A stretch of DNA of 64,000 bases from Parasphingopyxis sp. CP4 (GTDB taxonomy: Bacteria; Pseudomonadota; Alphaproteobacteria; Sphingomonadales; Sphingomonadaceae): contig NZ_CP051130.1 of the NCBI RefSeq assembly GCF_013378055.1, forward strand, positions 62,001 to 126,000. The letters run 5' to 3'. Below, one piece after another: positions 44,390-53,133 of this stretch. Numbering within the stretch: position 1 is the first letter of the stretch; each line of letters opens with the position of its first letter. The notes beneath the pieces are model-generated. The model saw only the letters and a list, made by a program, of their open reading frames with translations, was not told where the DNA came from and did not search any database. The position numbers and the translations under genes were made by a program.

Positions 44390-45845
44390 TTCCGCCGCGC
44401 CGGATGGGCCGCCCAAACCGCAACTCTATGAGAAGCGCAAGGGTGTCTATCCGAAGGCGGTAACCGGAAACTTCCGGCGTCTGAAATGGGTGATCATGCT
44501 GGCCACCCTGGCGATCTATTATCTCACGCCCTGGATTCGCTGGGATCGTGGACCTTATGCGCCGGACCAGGCCGTTCTCGTCGATCTGGCCGGACGCCGT
44601 TTCTACATGTTCGGGATCGAGATCTGGCCGCACGAATTCTATTATGTGGCCGGGTTGTTGATCATGGCGGGCATTGGCCTGTTCATTGTGACGTCCTCGG
44701 TCGGCCGCGCCTGGTGCGGCTATGCCTGTCCGCAAACTGTATGGACGGATCTGTTTCAGCATGTCGAACGCTGGGTGGATGGCGATCGCAATGCGCAGAT
44801 ACGGCTGGAAAAATCACCTTGGACCGCCAAGAAGGTCGCGAAACGCAGCACCAAATGGACCATCTGGCTGCTAATCGCGATGGCAACGGGCGGCGCCTGG
44901 ATATTCTACTTTGCCGATGCACCGACTTTGTTCTGGCAGTTTTTCACCGGCGAAGCGCCCTTTGTCGCCTATGCGACGGTTGGCGTGCTGACCTTTACCA
45001 CCTTCACGCTGGGCGGTTTCATGCGTGAACAAGTGTGCATTTATATGTGCCCCTGGCCGCGGATCCAGACAGCAATGATGGACGAAAAATCGCTGACGGT
45101 GACCTATAAGGATTGGCGCGGCGAGCCGCGCAGCCGTGGTATGAAACGGGCCAAGGAGCAGCCCGGTGTGTTCGGCGACTGTATCGATTGCAACCAGTGC
45201 GTAGCTGTTTGTCCGACGGGCATCGATATTCGCGAAGGACCGCAGATTGGGTGCATCACCTGCGCACTGTGCATCGATGCCTGCGATGACATCATGGACC
45301 AGGTTGGCAGGCCGCGCGGGCTGATTGATTATGCAACGCTGGAGAGCGCCGAGACTGAGCAAGCTGGCGAGCCGACACCGCCGCTCAAACGATCAGTCTT
45401 CCGCCCTCGGACGATGATTTACTTCGCGCTCTGGGCCGGGATCGGTCTCGCAATGCTGTTTGCTGTCGGCACGCGAGACCGGCTCACAATCAATGCGATA
45501 CAGGACCGCAACCCGACTTTTGTCCAGTTGAGCGACGGACATGTGCGCAACAGCTTCGATGTCCGCGTGCGCAATATGGAAAATCGGCCAAGGGAAATGA
45601 CGCTCGGTCTGGAAGGATTGGAGGGCGCTGTAATGTGGTCGGGTTCTGGCAATCGGGACCAAGCACTGCGGTCGTTCACGATATCAGTGCCACCGGATCA
45701 ATTGCTCAACACTCGCGTCTTTGTGGCCGCGCCTTTCGAAGGCGAGGCTTCGGAAGATTTCGCATTCACGGTCAGCGCGGGCGAGGGTGATGACGCGGAA
45801 TCTGCAATTGAAGCGGCGCGGTTCACCCGCCCGGGAGGCGAATAA
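44376..45845 (+). CDS. ccoG: cbb3 assembly iron-sulfur protein CcoG
   Basis: ATG 44376 lies inside the ccoP end (14-base overlap). The 489-residue protein has about five membrane helices and a ferredoxin-like part with two 4Fe-4S cysteine sets (CIDCNQCVAVCPTGID and CITCALCIDACDD). A C-terminal Ig-like domain follows. CcoG/RdxA reduces or handles copper during cbb3 assembly. Confidence 0.94.
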   Translation: MSAADSAAPDGPPKPQLYEKRKGVYPKAVTGNFRRLKWVIMLATLAIYYLTPWIRWDRGPYAPDQAVLVDLAGRRFYMFGIEIWPHEFYYVAGLLIMAGIGLFIVTSSVGRAWCGYACPQTVWTDLFQHVERWVDGDRNAQIRLEKSPWTAKKVAKRSTKWTIWLLIAMATGGAWIFYFADAPTLFWQFFTGEAPFVAYATVGVLTFTTFTLGGFMREQVCIYMCPWPRIQTAMMDEKSLTVTYKDWRGEPRSRGMKRAKEQPGVFGDCIDCNQCVAVCPTGIDIREGPQIGCITCALCIDACDDIMDQVGRPRGLIDYATLESAETEQAGEPTPPLKRSVFRPRTMIYFALWAGIGLAMLFAVGTRDRLTINAIQDRNPTFVQLSDGHVRNSFDVRVRNMENRPREMTLGLEGLEGAVMWSGSGNRDQALRSFTISVPPDQLLNTRVFVAAPFEGEASEDFAFTVSAGEGDDAESAIEAARFTRPGGE

Positions 45846-46297
45846 TGCCAAAGCGGTTCAACGGCTGGCACATGACGGCAATACTGGTTTGTTTTTTCGG
45901 TGTGATTGTCATCGTGAATTTCACAATGGCGAGCTACGCCACGCGAACCTTTGGCGGGACGGTGGTCGACAACAGCTATGTCGCGAGCCAGCGATATAAT
46001 GACTGGCTGGCCGCTGCGCGTGAGCAGGATAGCCTCCAATGGACCGAAACCGTGGGCCGGGATGGAACGGGTGTTCGGATAGCGGTCGAAGCCTCAGATG
46101 GCATGCTCGAAGGCGCCATTGTGACCGCAATCGCCGAACATCCGCTTGGCCGGTCCGAACCGATCACGCTGGCGTTCGTAGAACGCGAACCAGGCATCTA
46201 TCACAGTCGCGAACCGGTGGCCGATGGGCGCTGGGTGCTGCGGATTGAGATTGAGAGCGGTGCGGATCGCAAGCGTTTGCTGGCGGATCTTTCATGA
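45845..46297 (+). CDS. ccoH: FixH/CcoH, cbb3 assembly protein
   Basis: The start shares one base with the ccoG stop (TAATG). The 150-residue protein has one N-terminal helix (FNGWHMTAILVCFFGVIVIVNF region) and a periplasmic FixH domain with NDWLAAAREQD and ADGRWVLRIEI. It helps mature the oxidase. Confidence 0.88.
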   Translation: MPKRFNGWHMTAILVCFFGVIVIVNFTMASYATRTFGGTVVDNSYVASQRYNDWLAAAREQDSLQWTETVGRDGTGVRIAVEASDGMLEGAIVTAIAEHPLGRSEPITLAFVEREPGIYHSREPVADGRWVLRIEIESGADRKRLLADLS

Positions 46298-48417
46298 ACG
46301 CACCGCTCAAATCCGGCACAGCCACAGTCGCTGCGGAGAGCCGCTTTGCAGTCCCGGGAATGCATTGCTCCGGCTGTATCGCCAAGATTGAGAAGGGTTT
46401 GAGCGCCGAAGCCGGTGTGCATGCGGCGCGGGTGAATTTCACGAGCAAGCAAGTGACCATCGCCCATGATGAAACGCTGACCGAGGACGATCTCGGCAAG
46501 GTCATCCGGTCGCTCGGTTTCGAACCCACAGCGATCGCCGATGCCAGCACCGCGGATGAGCAGGCCAAGGCCACGAAGGCATTGTTCCGCGCGCTTGCGG
46601 TTGCAGGCTTTGCCGCGATGAACGTCATGCTGCTTTCGGTCAGCGTCTGGTCGGGCGCGGACGGCGCAACGCGGACGCTGTTCCATTGGATTTCGGCGCT
46701 GATCGCTCTGCCCGCAATCGCCTATGCTGGACGCCCATTTTATCGGTCAGCCTGGCAGGCCCTGCGCCATGGACGGACAAACATGGATGTGCCGATCGCG
46801 ATCGGCGTGACGGTTACTGCCGCGATCAGCCTCTACGAGACGATTATTGGTGGGGAGCATGCCTGGTTTGAAAGCGCACTCATGTTGCTCTTCTTCCTGC
46901 TGGCCGGACGGGTGCTCGATGCGACCATGCGTCAGCGGGTGGGCGATGGCGCTGCCGCGCTTGCACGCCAATCCGCGCCGGGTGCGCTGATAGTCGATAG
47001 CGATGGGCATAGCCGATGGGTCAAGGCCACGGAGATTGAGCCTGGCATGGTCATGCAGCTCGCAGCCGGGGAACGGCTTGCCGCCGATGGTGTGGTTCTT
47101 GACGGTCAGAGCGCCATCGACGCATCGCTTCTAACCGGCGAGAGCGTGCCGCAACCTGTTGCTCCGGGCGCAACAGTATTCGCTGGAACGCTCAATGCGG
47201 ACGTGCCGATTACGGTCGAAGTGACGGCTGCATCGGATGAGACAGCCTTGGCCGATATTGGGCGACTCATGGAAGCGTCGGGCCAAGGCAAGTCGCGTTA
47301 TGTGCGGATCGCCGATCGAGGTTCGCAACTATACGCGCCCTTGGTCCATGCGCTGGCCTTGCTGAGTTTTGTCGGCTGGATGATCGCCGGCGCCGATTGG
47401 CATCAGGCGTTGCTGATTGGCGTGGCGGTACTCATCATCACCTGTCCCTGTGCATTGGGGCTGGCGGTTCCAGTGGCCCAGGTCGTGGCGACTGGATCGC
47501 TGATGAAACGCGGCGTGCTGGTCAAACATGAATCGGCACTCGAGCGGCTCGCGGAAGCCGATCGGGTCGTGTTCGACAAAACGGGCACGCTGACGCTCGA
47601 TCGGTTGATAGTCGCCAATCTTGAAATATTAGATCCGGACCAGAAGCGGGTCGCACATGGCCTATCGCGGATCTCCCGGCATCCCTTGGCCAGCGCGTTA
47701 CGCGAAGCGCTTGAGGCGGACCGAGTGAAGGCCGCGAAGATTGTCGATGGCGCGGAGACGCCGGGAGAAGGCGTGGCCGGCACTTATCGGGGCCATCCGG
47801 TTTCTCTGACACGACCGGAAGGACCCCAGAATGGTCCAGCCGTCTCGCTGACCATTGGCGATCGCGCGCCGACTACAATTGAGTTTCGCGACCGGCTCCG
47901 CCCCGATGCGGGTTCTACGGTTGCGGCGCTTGAGGCATTGGGATTGCCCGGATCCATATTGTCCGGAGATTCCGTCGAAGCTGTGAGACCGGTGGCCGCT
48001 CAATTGCACCTCACGGCGCAGGCTGGTGCGCGACCGGATGACAAATGCGCCGCGCTCGAACGTTTGCGCCGGGGCGGCAATCATGTGCTGATGGTCGGCG
48101 ATGGGCTGAACGATGGGCCCGCGCTCGCAAGCGCGCATGTGTCGATGGCTCCGGGTTCGGCCAGCGATGTCGGTCAGAATGCGGCCGACCTGGTGTTTCT
48201 CGGTGAAGGCCTTGCTCCGATCCCCTTTTCCGTGCGCGCTGCCCGTCGCACGATGGCAATTGTCCGCCAAAATTTCGCACTTGCGATTGCCTATAATGCG
48301 CTGGCTGTCCCGCTCGCGATCGCCGGATTTGTTACTCCGCTTGTCGCAGCCGTCGCAATGTCGCTTTCCTCGCTTATCGTAATTGCCAATTCCCTGCGGT
48401 TGAGGCGCGTAAAATGA
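46294..48417 (+). CDS. ccoI: cbb3-associated copper-transporting P-type ATPase
   Basis: The 707-residue protein has an N-terminal metal-binding domain (GMHCSGC), eight membrane helices, the CPC ion motif (CPCALGLAVP), the phosphorylation site DKTGTLT and the hinge GDGLNDGPAL. It exports copper for the oxidase centre. It overlaps ccoH and ccoS by four bases each. Confidence 0.94.
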   Translation: MNAPLKSGTATVAAESRFAVPGMHCSGCIAKIEKGLSAEAGVHAARVNFTSKQVTIAHDETLTEDDLGKVIRSLGFEPTAIADASTADEQAKATKALFRALAVAGFAAMNVMLLSVSVWSGADGATRTLFHWISALIALPAIAYAGRPFYRSAWQALRHGRTNMDVPIAIGVTVTAAISLYETIIGGEHAWFESALMLLFFLLAGRVLDATMRQRVGDGAAALARQSAPGALIVDSDGHSRWVKATEIEPGMVMQLAAGERLAADGVVLDGQSAIDASLLTGESVPQPVAPGATVFAGTLNADVPITVEVTAASDETALADIGRLMEASGQGKSRYVRIADRGSQLYAPLVHALALLSFVGWMIAGADWHQALLIGVAVLIITCPCALGLAVPVAQVVATGSLMKRGVLVKHESALERLAEADRVVFDKTGTLTLDRLIVANLEILDPDQKRVAHGLSRISRHPLASALREALEADRVKAAKIVDGAETPGEGVAGTYRGHPVSLTRPEGPQNGPAVSLTIGDRAPTTIEFRDRLRPDAGSTVAALEALGLPGSILSGDSVEAVRPVAAQLHLTAQAGARPDDKCAALERLRRGGNHVLMVGDGLNDGPALASAHVSMAPGSASDVGQNAADLVFLGEGLAPIPFSVRAARRTMAIVRQNFALAIAYNALAVPLAIAGFVTPLVAAVAMSLSSLIVIANSLRLRRVK

Positions 48418-48560
48418 CGAGCCTGGCAATCCTTATTCCGGTGGCAATTGGGCTTGGTCTTGCGGGGCTCGCCGCCTTTTTCTGGGCGGTGTCGGACAAT
48501 CAGTTCGACGATCCTGACGGCGCAGCGACGCGCATTCTGCATGATGAGGAAGACGAATGA
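48414..48560 (+). CDS. ccoS: cbb3 maturation small membrane protein
   Basis: ATG 48414 overlaps the ccoI stop (ATGA) and gives 48 residues. A hydrophobic helix (LAILIPVAIGLGLAGLAAFF) is followed by the CcoS signature WAVSDNQFDDPDG. CcoS is needed for cofactor insertion in cbb3 oxidase. Confidence 0.9.
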   Translation: MTSLAILIPVAIGLGLAGLAAFFWAVSDNQFDDPDGAATRILHDEEDE

Positions 48561-48817
48561 AGAGGCGATCCGGGCCGTATCTGGCGACATTGGCGATTCT
48601 TGGCCTCGCTGGTAACGGTGTTGCAGCGCCCGCCGACCAATCCGATGTCATGTGGCTATCGATCTGCGGACGGCCAGACATGCGAATTGCCATTGAGATT
48701 GATCGCGATCAGGAACCAGCGAATCCCCGGGATTGCGCGCAAGCCTGCCATTCCGCGATGGGTCGCAAAGCCTTTTCAGGCACCGAGCACGGTACGTCGG
48801 ACGGTGCCATGGTATGA
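48557..48817 (+). CDS. small secreted cysteine-containing protein at the cco operon end
   Basis: ATG 48557 overlaps the ccoS stop (ATGA). The 86-residue product has a signal peptide (ATLAILGLAGNGVAAP) and a short mature part with three cysteines in a C..R..DC-x3-C arrangement (WLSICGRP, RDCAQACHS). No family is recognised. A DCAQACH-type motif hints at metal or haem handling in the periplasm, which is inference. Its tight coupling suggests a role with the oxidase. Confidence 0.7.
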   Translation: MKRRSGPYLATLAILGLAGNGVAAPADQSDVMWLSICGRPDMRIAIEIDRDQEPANPRDCAQACHSAMGRKAFSGTEHGTSDGAMV

Positions 48818-48882
48818 TACAATCGTAGGCAGCACGACGAAAAAGGGCTGACCTGCCCGGATTCTTGGTCTAACCCGGCGCG

Positions 48883-49584
48883 ATGTCGAGTTGTGATACA
48901 TGTCTGGTGCGCAATCGCGCCATCTGTGCGGTCCTTGACCCGAACGAGCTGGGCCAGCTGAACCGCATTGGTCGGCGCAAAAATGTTCGGCGAGGCGAGA
49001 CAGTGATCTGGGAAGGCGATGATGCGCCGATCGTGGCCAATGTCATTGACGGAATGTTGAAACTTACAACGGCGACGGGCGATGGCCGCGAACTGATCGT
49101 CGGCATCACATTTCCATCCGATTTTATCGGGCGACCGTTCGGAGCAAGCAGCACCAATTCGGTCACGGCATTGACCGACGCGCAGCTTTGCGTTTTTACG
49201 CGTTCGAGTTTCGATAGTTTCGCCAAGGATCACCCGGATCTGGAACATGAATTGCTCGAACGCACGCTCGGTGAACTGGATCGTGCGCGCGAGTGGATGT
49301 TGTTACTTGGACGCAAGAGTGCCGCGGAACGCGTGGCGTCTTTCCTGCTCGAAATGTCAAAAAGGCTGGCTGGACGCGCTTGCGAAGGTCCAGTTGGTCC
49401 GGCCGATGAGTTTGAACTTCCGCTCTCTCGGCAGCAGACTGCAGATATTCTTGGCCTGACAATCGAGACGGTCAGCCGTCAGCTTGGTCGGCTCCGCGAA
49501 GCTGGGATCATCGTGACCCCGGATCGTCGTACGATCGGTATCCTCAACCGCGCGGCGCTAGAGGCTGAAGCGGAGCGCGAATAG
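48883..49584 (+). CDS. fnrL: FNR-type oxygen-responsive regulator (FnrL)
   Basis: The 233-residue CRP/FNR protein carries the N-terminal iron-sulfur cysteines (C4, C7, C15) and a fourth at C103. A cAMP-like barrel and a C-terminal helix-turn-helix with the FNR recognition helix (ETVSRQLGRL) follow. It should activate cco genes at low oxygen. FNR boxes precede ccoN and lie between ompW and hemN. It begins 65 bases after the small secreted protein. Confidence 0.92.
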   Translation: MSSCDTCLVRNRAICAVLDPNELGQLNRIGRRKNVRRGETVIWEGDDAPIVANVIDGMLKLTTATGDGRELIVGITFPSDFIGRPFGASSTNSVTALTDAQLCVFTRSSFDSFAKDHPDLEHELLERTLGELDRAREWMLLLGRKSAAERVASFLLEMSKRLAGRACEGPVGPADEFELPLSRQQTADILGLTIETVSRQLGRLREAGIIVTPDRRTIGILNRAALEAEAERE

Positions 49585-49587
49585 CAA

Positions 49588-49625
49588 ATGGGACAGGCCA
49601 CCGAAGGGGTGGCAGCCTGTCCCAT
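49588..49625. terminator. bidirectional terminator between fnrL and ompW
   Basis: ATGGGACAGGC and GCCTGTCCCAT pair over 11 bases with an inner CACC/GGTG extension. It lies four bases after the fnrL stop and before the ompW end, so it may serve both genes. Confidence 0.75.
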
Positions 49626-49643
49626 GTTGCGATTACGGTCTAT

Positions 49644-50300
49644 CTAGAGCCGGAAACCAATTCCAATTCCGAAGACCAGCGGATCAAGGTCGATATCGAC
49701 CGATTGGGTGCCTGCGCCCCCGGTGACGAGTGTCGCGGTCGTATCAATGTCGATATATTTAACATCGAAGTTGAGGAAGATGTCCTCGTTGAGATCAATG
49801 TCGACACCTGCCTGAAGCGCCCATCCCCAGCTATCGCTCAGCGACACCGATGTCGGGCCAACGGCAGCCTCCAGAGCAGAGGTCGCATCCTCCGAATAGA
49901 AAGCCGTATAATTGATACCGGCGCCAATATAGGGCCGAACAGAACTCTCAGGCGCAAAATGATATTGCGCGGTCAGGGTCGGCGGGAGCACCCATGTTGA
50001 ACCCAGTTGGCCAATCCCGCCTGTGGTTCCGGACGTGCCGGAAAAATCATGCTTGGTTGTAGCGGCAATCAGCTCAAAACCGATATGATCCGTTGCCATA
50101 TAGGTGATGTCGACCTCTGGTGCGAAGCTGTCAGTCACTTCGACTTCTTCACCCGGAAAGGCCGGCAGAATCGATCCGGAACTTTCGGTCGGTGAGACGA
50201 CAACAGCTCTGACCCGCAGGAGAACGTCTCCAGCTTCGGCATAGGCAGCGCTTGGCGCAGCTGCGAGAGCGATCAGAGGTAGGAGGGTAAGCGCACGCAT
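49644..50300 (-). CDS. ompW: OmpW-family outer membrane protein
   Basis: ATG 50300 has a GAAAGG ribosome site; the longer frame is dropped. The 218-residue precursor has a signal peptide (RALTLLPLIALAAAPSAAYA). It shows the OmpW barrel pattern (ending FGIGIGFRL) with PPTLTAQYHF and RPYIGAGINYTAFY. OmpW proteins form small eight-stranded pores, often FNR-controlled, which fits the boxes in its promoter. Confidence 0.9.
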   Translation of the reverse strand: MRALTLLPLIALAAAPSAAYAEAGDVLLRVRAVVVSPTESSGSILPAFPGEEVEVTDSFAPEVDITYMATDHIGFELIAATTKHDFSGTSGTTGGIGQLGSTWVLPPTLTAQYHFAPESSVRPYIGAGINYTAFYSEDATSALEAAVGPTSVSLSDSWGWALQAGVDIDLNEDIFLNFDVKYIDIDTTATLVTGGAGTQSVDIDLDPLVFGIGIGFRL

Positions 50301-50361
50301 TGTGATACCTTTCAATTCGGTTTGGACACACATGCTTTGCGAGCGCCCGGCATGATGCGCC

Positions 50362-50375
50362 TTGATTTGCGTCAA
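50362..50375. promoter_or_regulatory. FNR box 1 between ompW and hemN
   Basis: TTGATTTGCGTCAA fits the FNR palindrome. A site centred at -41.5 would put a hemN transcript start near 50410, 23 bases before its ATG. Confidence 0.6.
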
Positions 50376-50383
50376 TCGCTTCC

Positions 50384-50397
50384 TTGATCATGGTCAA
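50384..50397. promoter_or_regulatory. FNR box 2 between ompW and hemN
   Basis: TTGATCATGGTCAA is a near-perfect FNR box. Read toward ompW, it would place a transcript start near 50349, 49 bases before that gene. Confidence 0.7.
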
Positions 50398-50432
50398 GGA
50401 GATAGGGCGGAAAAGCTGGTTTCTAGCGGGGC

Positions 50433-51752
50433 ATGTGGCCTTATTACCCTGAACTGATCGGTAAACCGGTCCCGCGCTACACCAGCTATCCGACAGCGGC
50501 GGAGTTTGGCTCCGTGGACAGCTATTTCCACGAAGCTGGTTTTGACAGCCTGTCGCCAAATGCGCCGATATCATTGTACGTCCACATTCCCTTCTGCGAG
50601 AAGATTTGCTGGTATTGCGGGTGCAATACCGGGGCTGCCAATCGCGCCCATCGCCTGACAAGTTATCTCGATGCCTTGCACGCAGAGATTGAAACAGCCG
50701 TCGACCGCCTCGGAAAACAGCACTCCGTTACCCAGATTGCCTTTGGGGGCGGTAGCCCCAATGCTCTCGACCCGATCGATTTCGTGCGGTTGCTGGATCA
50801 TCTGCTGATTGCATTCACGGCATTTGACGCCCGGCTATCGATCGAGCTCGATCCGCGGAGCATGTGTGATGGATGGGAGGCGTTGATCGGCAGGGCCGGA
50901 ATCACGCATGCGAGCCTCGGCGTCCAGACCTTCGATCCGGACTTGCAGGCGCGGATCGGGCGGGTGCAACCTGTCGAGAGCATCAAACAGGCCGTCGCAC
51001 ATCTCCGCCGTGCCGGAATTCAATCGCTGAATTTCGATCTAATGTACGGCCTGCCAGGGCAAAGCTGCGATGCCTTGGTCAGTTCGATTGAGCAGACGAT
51101 CACCCTTAGTCCTGATCGAATTGCCCTGTTCGGCTATGCCCATCTTCCCAATGTGATCAAGCGACAGTGCCAGATCGACGATAGCGATATGCCGGATGGC
51201 GCAACCCGTTTCGAGATGGCTGCGATCGGTTTTGAACGGCTAACGGGTGCCGGCTATGTGCCAATCGGTTTTGATCATTTCGCGCGACCGGGAGATAGCC
51301 TCGCCCAGGCGTGTGAATCCGGCCAGATGCGCCGCAATTTCCAGGGCTTTACCGACGATCCGTGCGAAACATTGATCGGTCTTGGCGCCAGTGCAATCAG
51401 CAATTTTCCTGATCGCATCGTTCAGAATGCGAAAAATAGCGGGCAGTATCGCATAATGGCGAGCGCCGGCATGTTGAGCGGTGAACGTGGTGTGCTGCGG
51501 ACTGCTGAGGACAATGCTCGCGGACGCGTAATTGAATCCCTGTTATGTGGTGGCCAGGCCAATCTCTCAGAGATTGACGTACCGACAGCTATGGTGACTC
51601 GCCTGGAACAACTTTCGAAACTCGGCTTGATCGAGTTAGGCGCGAGCGACATTGCGATTGCATCCGAAGGATTGCCATATAGCCGGGCGATAGCGGCCTT
51701 GTTTGACGGATATCGCGCCAGTTCTGAAGAGCGCTTCAGCAGCGCCGTATAA
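50433..51752 (+). CDS. hemN: oxygen-independent coproporphyrinogen III oxidase
   Basis: The 439-residue radical SAM protein has the HemN motif C55-x3-C59-x2-C62-x-C (HIPFCEKICWYCGC) and FGGGSPN (about 104-110). It makes protoporphyrinogen under low oxygen, supplying haem for the cbb3 oxidase. It is divergent from ompW behind two FNR boxes. Confidence 0.95.
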   Translation: MWPYYPELIGKPVPRYTSYPTAAEFGSVDSYFHEAGFDSLSPNAPISLYVHIPFCEKICWYCGCNTGAANRAHRLTSYLDALHAEIETAVDRLGKQHSVTQIAFGGGSPNALDPIDFVRLLDHLLIAFTAFDARLSIELDPRSMCDGWEALIGRAGITHASLGVQTFDPDLQARIGRVQPVESIKQAVAHLRRAGIQSLNFDLMYGLPGQSCDALVSSIEQTITLSPDRIALFGYAHLPNVIKRQCQIDDSDMPDGATRFEMAAIGFERLTGAGYVPIGFDHFARPGDSLAQACESGQMRRNFQGFTDDPCETLIGLGASAISNFPDRIVQNAKNSGQYRIMASAGMLSGERGVLRTAEDNARGRVIESLLCGGQANLSEIDVPTAMVTRLEQLSKLGLIELGASDIAIASEGLPYSRAIAALFDGYRASSEERFSSAV

Positions 51753-51779
51753 TGTGGAGGCTAGTTTTCAGGCTTGAAT

Positions 51780-52145
51780 TTAGCCCGAGGCGCTGTCCGA
51801 GGCCGTTTCTGGATCCCGAAATCGGATTACATGGTCTGCAGTGTGCAGTTCAGGCAATCTAACAAACCGCCCGACAAATTGCTCACAACCTGGCGAGAGC
51901 ATCACCGAGAATGCCGTGCCATCGACAAGGCCGAGTCTCGCAATGCGATGCTGGTCAGGCCGATTTGAGCCGGGAGTTGAGTCTGCGAAAGCCATGTAAA
52001 TGGCATGACGCAAACCCATTAATAATTCGTCGATGGATCGATTTACGTCTGTGCCCGTTAACCACGATCGAGGGACGGCGTTATTACTGTCCAACACAGG
52101 GACGGATGGAAAACTGGCTGTTTTGTGTTTGCCCGCCGTAACCAA
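51780..52145 (-). CDS. doubtful small ORF, unrecognised
   Basis: The minus frame gives up to 121 residues from a TTG start, or fewer from an internal ATG. The C-terminal part (VDGTAFSVMLSPGCEQFVGR and VRLPELHT) looks protein-like, but no family was recognised. It fills the 433-base gap between hemN and rpfF, in which I otherwise see nothing. It may be spurious. Confidence 0.3.
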   Translation of the reverse strand: MVTAGKHKTASFPSVPVLDSNNAVPRSWLTGTDVNRSIDELLMGLRHAIYMAFADSTPGSNRPDQHRIARLGLVDGTAFSVMLSPGCEQFVGRFVRLPELHTADHVIRFRDPETASDSASG

Positions 52146-52185
52146 ATGTGTTTAGATTCCATTTACCGCGTTCGGAGATAGTTGA

Positions 52186-53133
52186 GTGGACCAGACCAGG
52201 ATCGGACCGACGGACAGTCAATCGCTTCCGAATGATGCGGCCGATACGATATTGGGCGAAGCCGAGCTTCATCGAGTTGCGGAAGTCCAGCCATCGCCAC
52301 TATTTGACCTCGGCCAGCTCGATATCAGCTGGGATCCGGAGACAAAGGCGTTGTGGACCTTCATGACACCTGAGGGGCGGCCCAGTTTTAACCTACCGAT
52401 GCTGCGGGACTTTGATGTCTGGCAGGACGAAATTGAGCGCCTCTATGGCGAAAGCGACGATCAGATCCGCTATCTGATTCTGGGCTCACGCTTCCCCGGG
52501 GTATGGAATTTCGGCGGTGATCTGGGGCTGTTCTCCAAATATATCCGCAATCAGGATCGCCAATCGCTCGTCGATTATGGCCAGGCCTGCAACACTATCC
52601 TGTTCCGGAACATGCAGGCGCTTGGTTTGCCGATGGTTACGATCGGGCTGGTGCAGGGACAAGCGCTGGGTGGAGGGTTCGAAGCCCTTCTTTCATTCAA
52701 TGTTATCATTGCCGAGCGGAGTGCCAAATTCGGCCTGCCCGAGATCGCCTTTGGGCTGTTCCCGGGTATGGGTGCGCATGCGTTGCTGGCCCGGCGGCTT
52801 GGCTTTGCACGGGCAGAGCAGATGATCTTGAGCGGCAAGACGCATACCGCCGAAGAAATGTTTGAACTGGGCCTGGTTCACCAGGTCGTCGAAGACGGCG
52901 AAGGTGAGCAAGCGGTGCATGACTATATCGCCCAGAACAGCCGCCGCCATGCTGGTAATCATGCCGTATTCAAGGCCAGCCGCGAAGTTTGGCCGGTCTC
53001 GCTGGCGGAACTAAATGCGATCGTCGATATATGGGCGGATACTGCACTAAAGCTCAAAGAAACGGATCTGCGACTGATGGAACGCCTGGTTCGCGCGCAG
53101 AGCAAATTGTCGGCGAGTATTAGCGCAGGTTGA
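52186..53133 (+). CDS. rpfF: DSF synthase RpfF (crotonase family)
   Basis: GTG 52186 follows GGAG at 9 bases. The 315-residue crotonase has the two DSF synthase catalytic glutamates, E166 (GGGFEALL) and E186 (GLPEIAFG). They are 20 residues apart, as E141 and E161 in Xanthomonas RpfF. The family makes cis-2-unsaturated fatty acid signals from acyl-ACP. It is convergent with a GGDEF-EAL gene (14-base overlap) in a cyclic-di-GMP cluster. Confidence 0.88.
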   Translation: MDQTRIGPTDSQSLPNDAADTILGEAELHRVAEVQPSPLFDLGQLDISWDPETKALWTFMTPEGRPSFNLPMLRDFDVWQDEIERLYGESDDQIRYLILGSRFPGVWNFGGDLGLFSKYIRNQDRQSLVDYGQACNTILFRNMQALGLPMVTIGLVQGQALGGGFEALLSFNVIIAERSAKFGLPEIAFGLFPGMGAHALLARRLGFARAEQMILSGKTHTAEEMFELGLVHQVVEDGEGEQAVHDYIAQNSRRHAGNHAVFKASREVWPVSLAELNAIVDIWADTALKLKETDLRLMERLVRAQSKLSASISAG

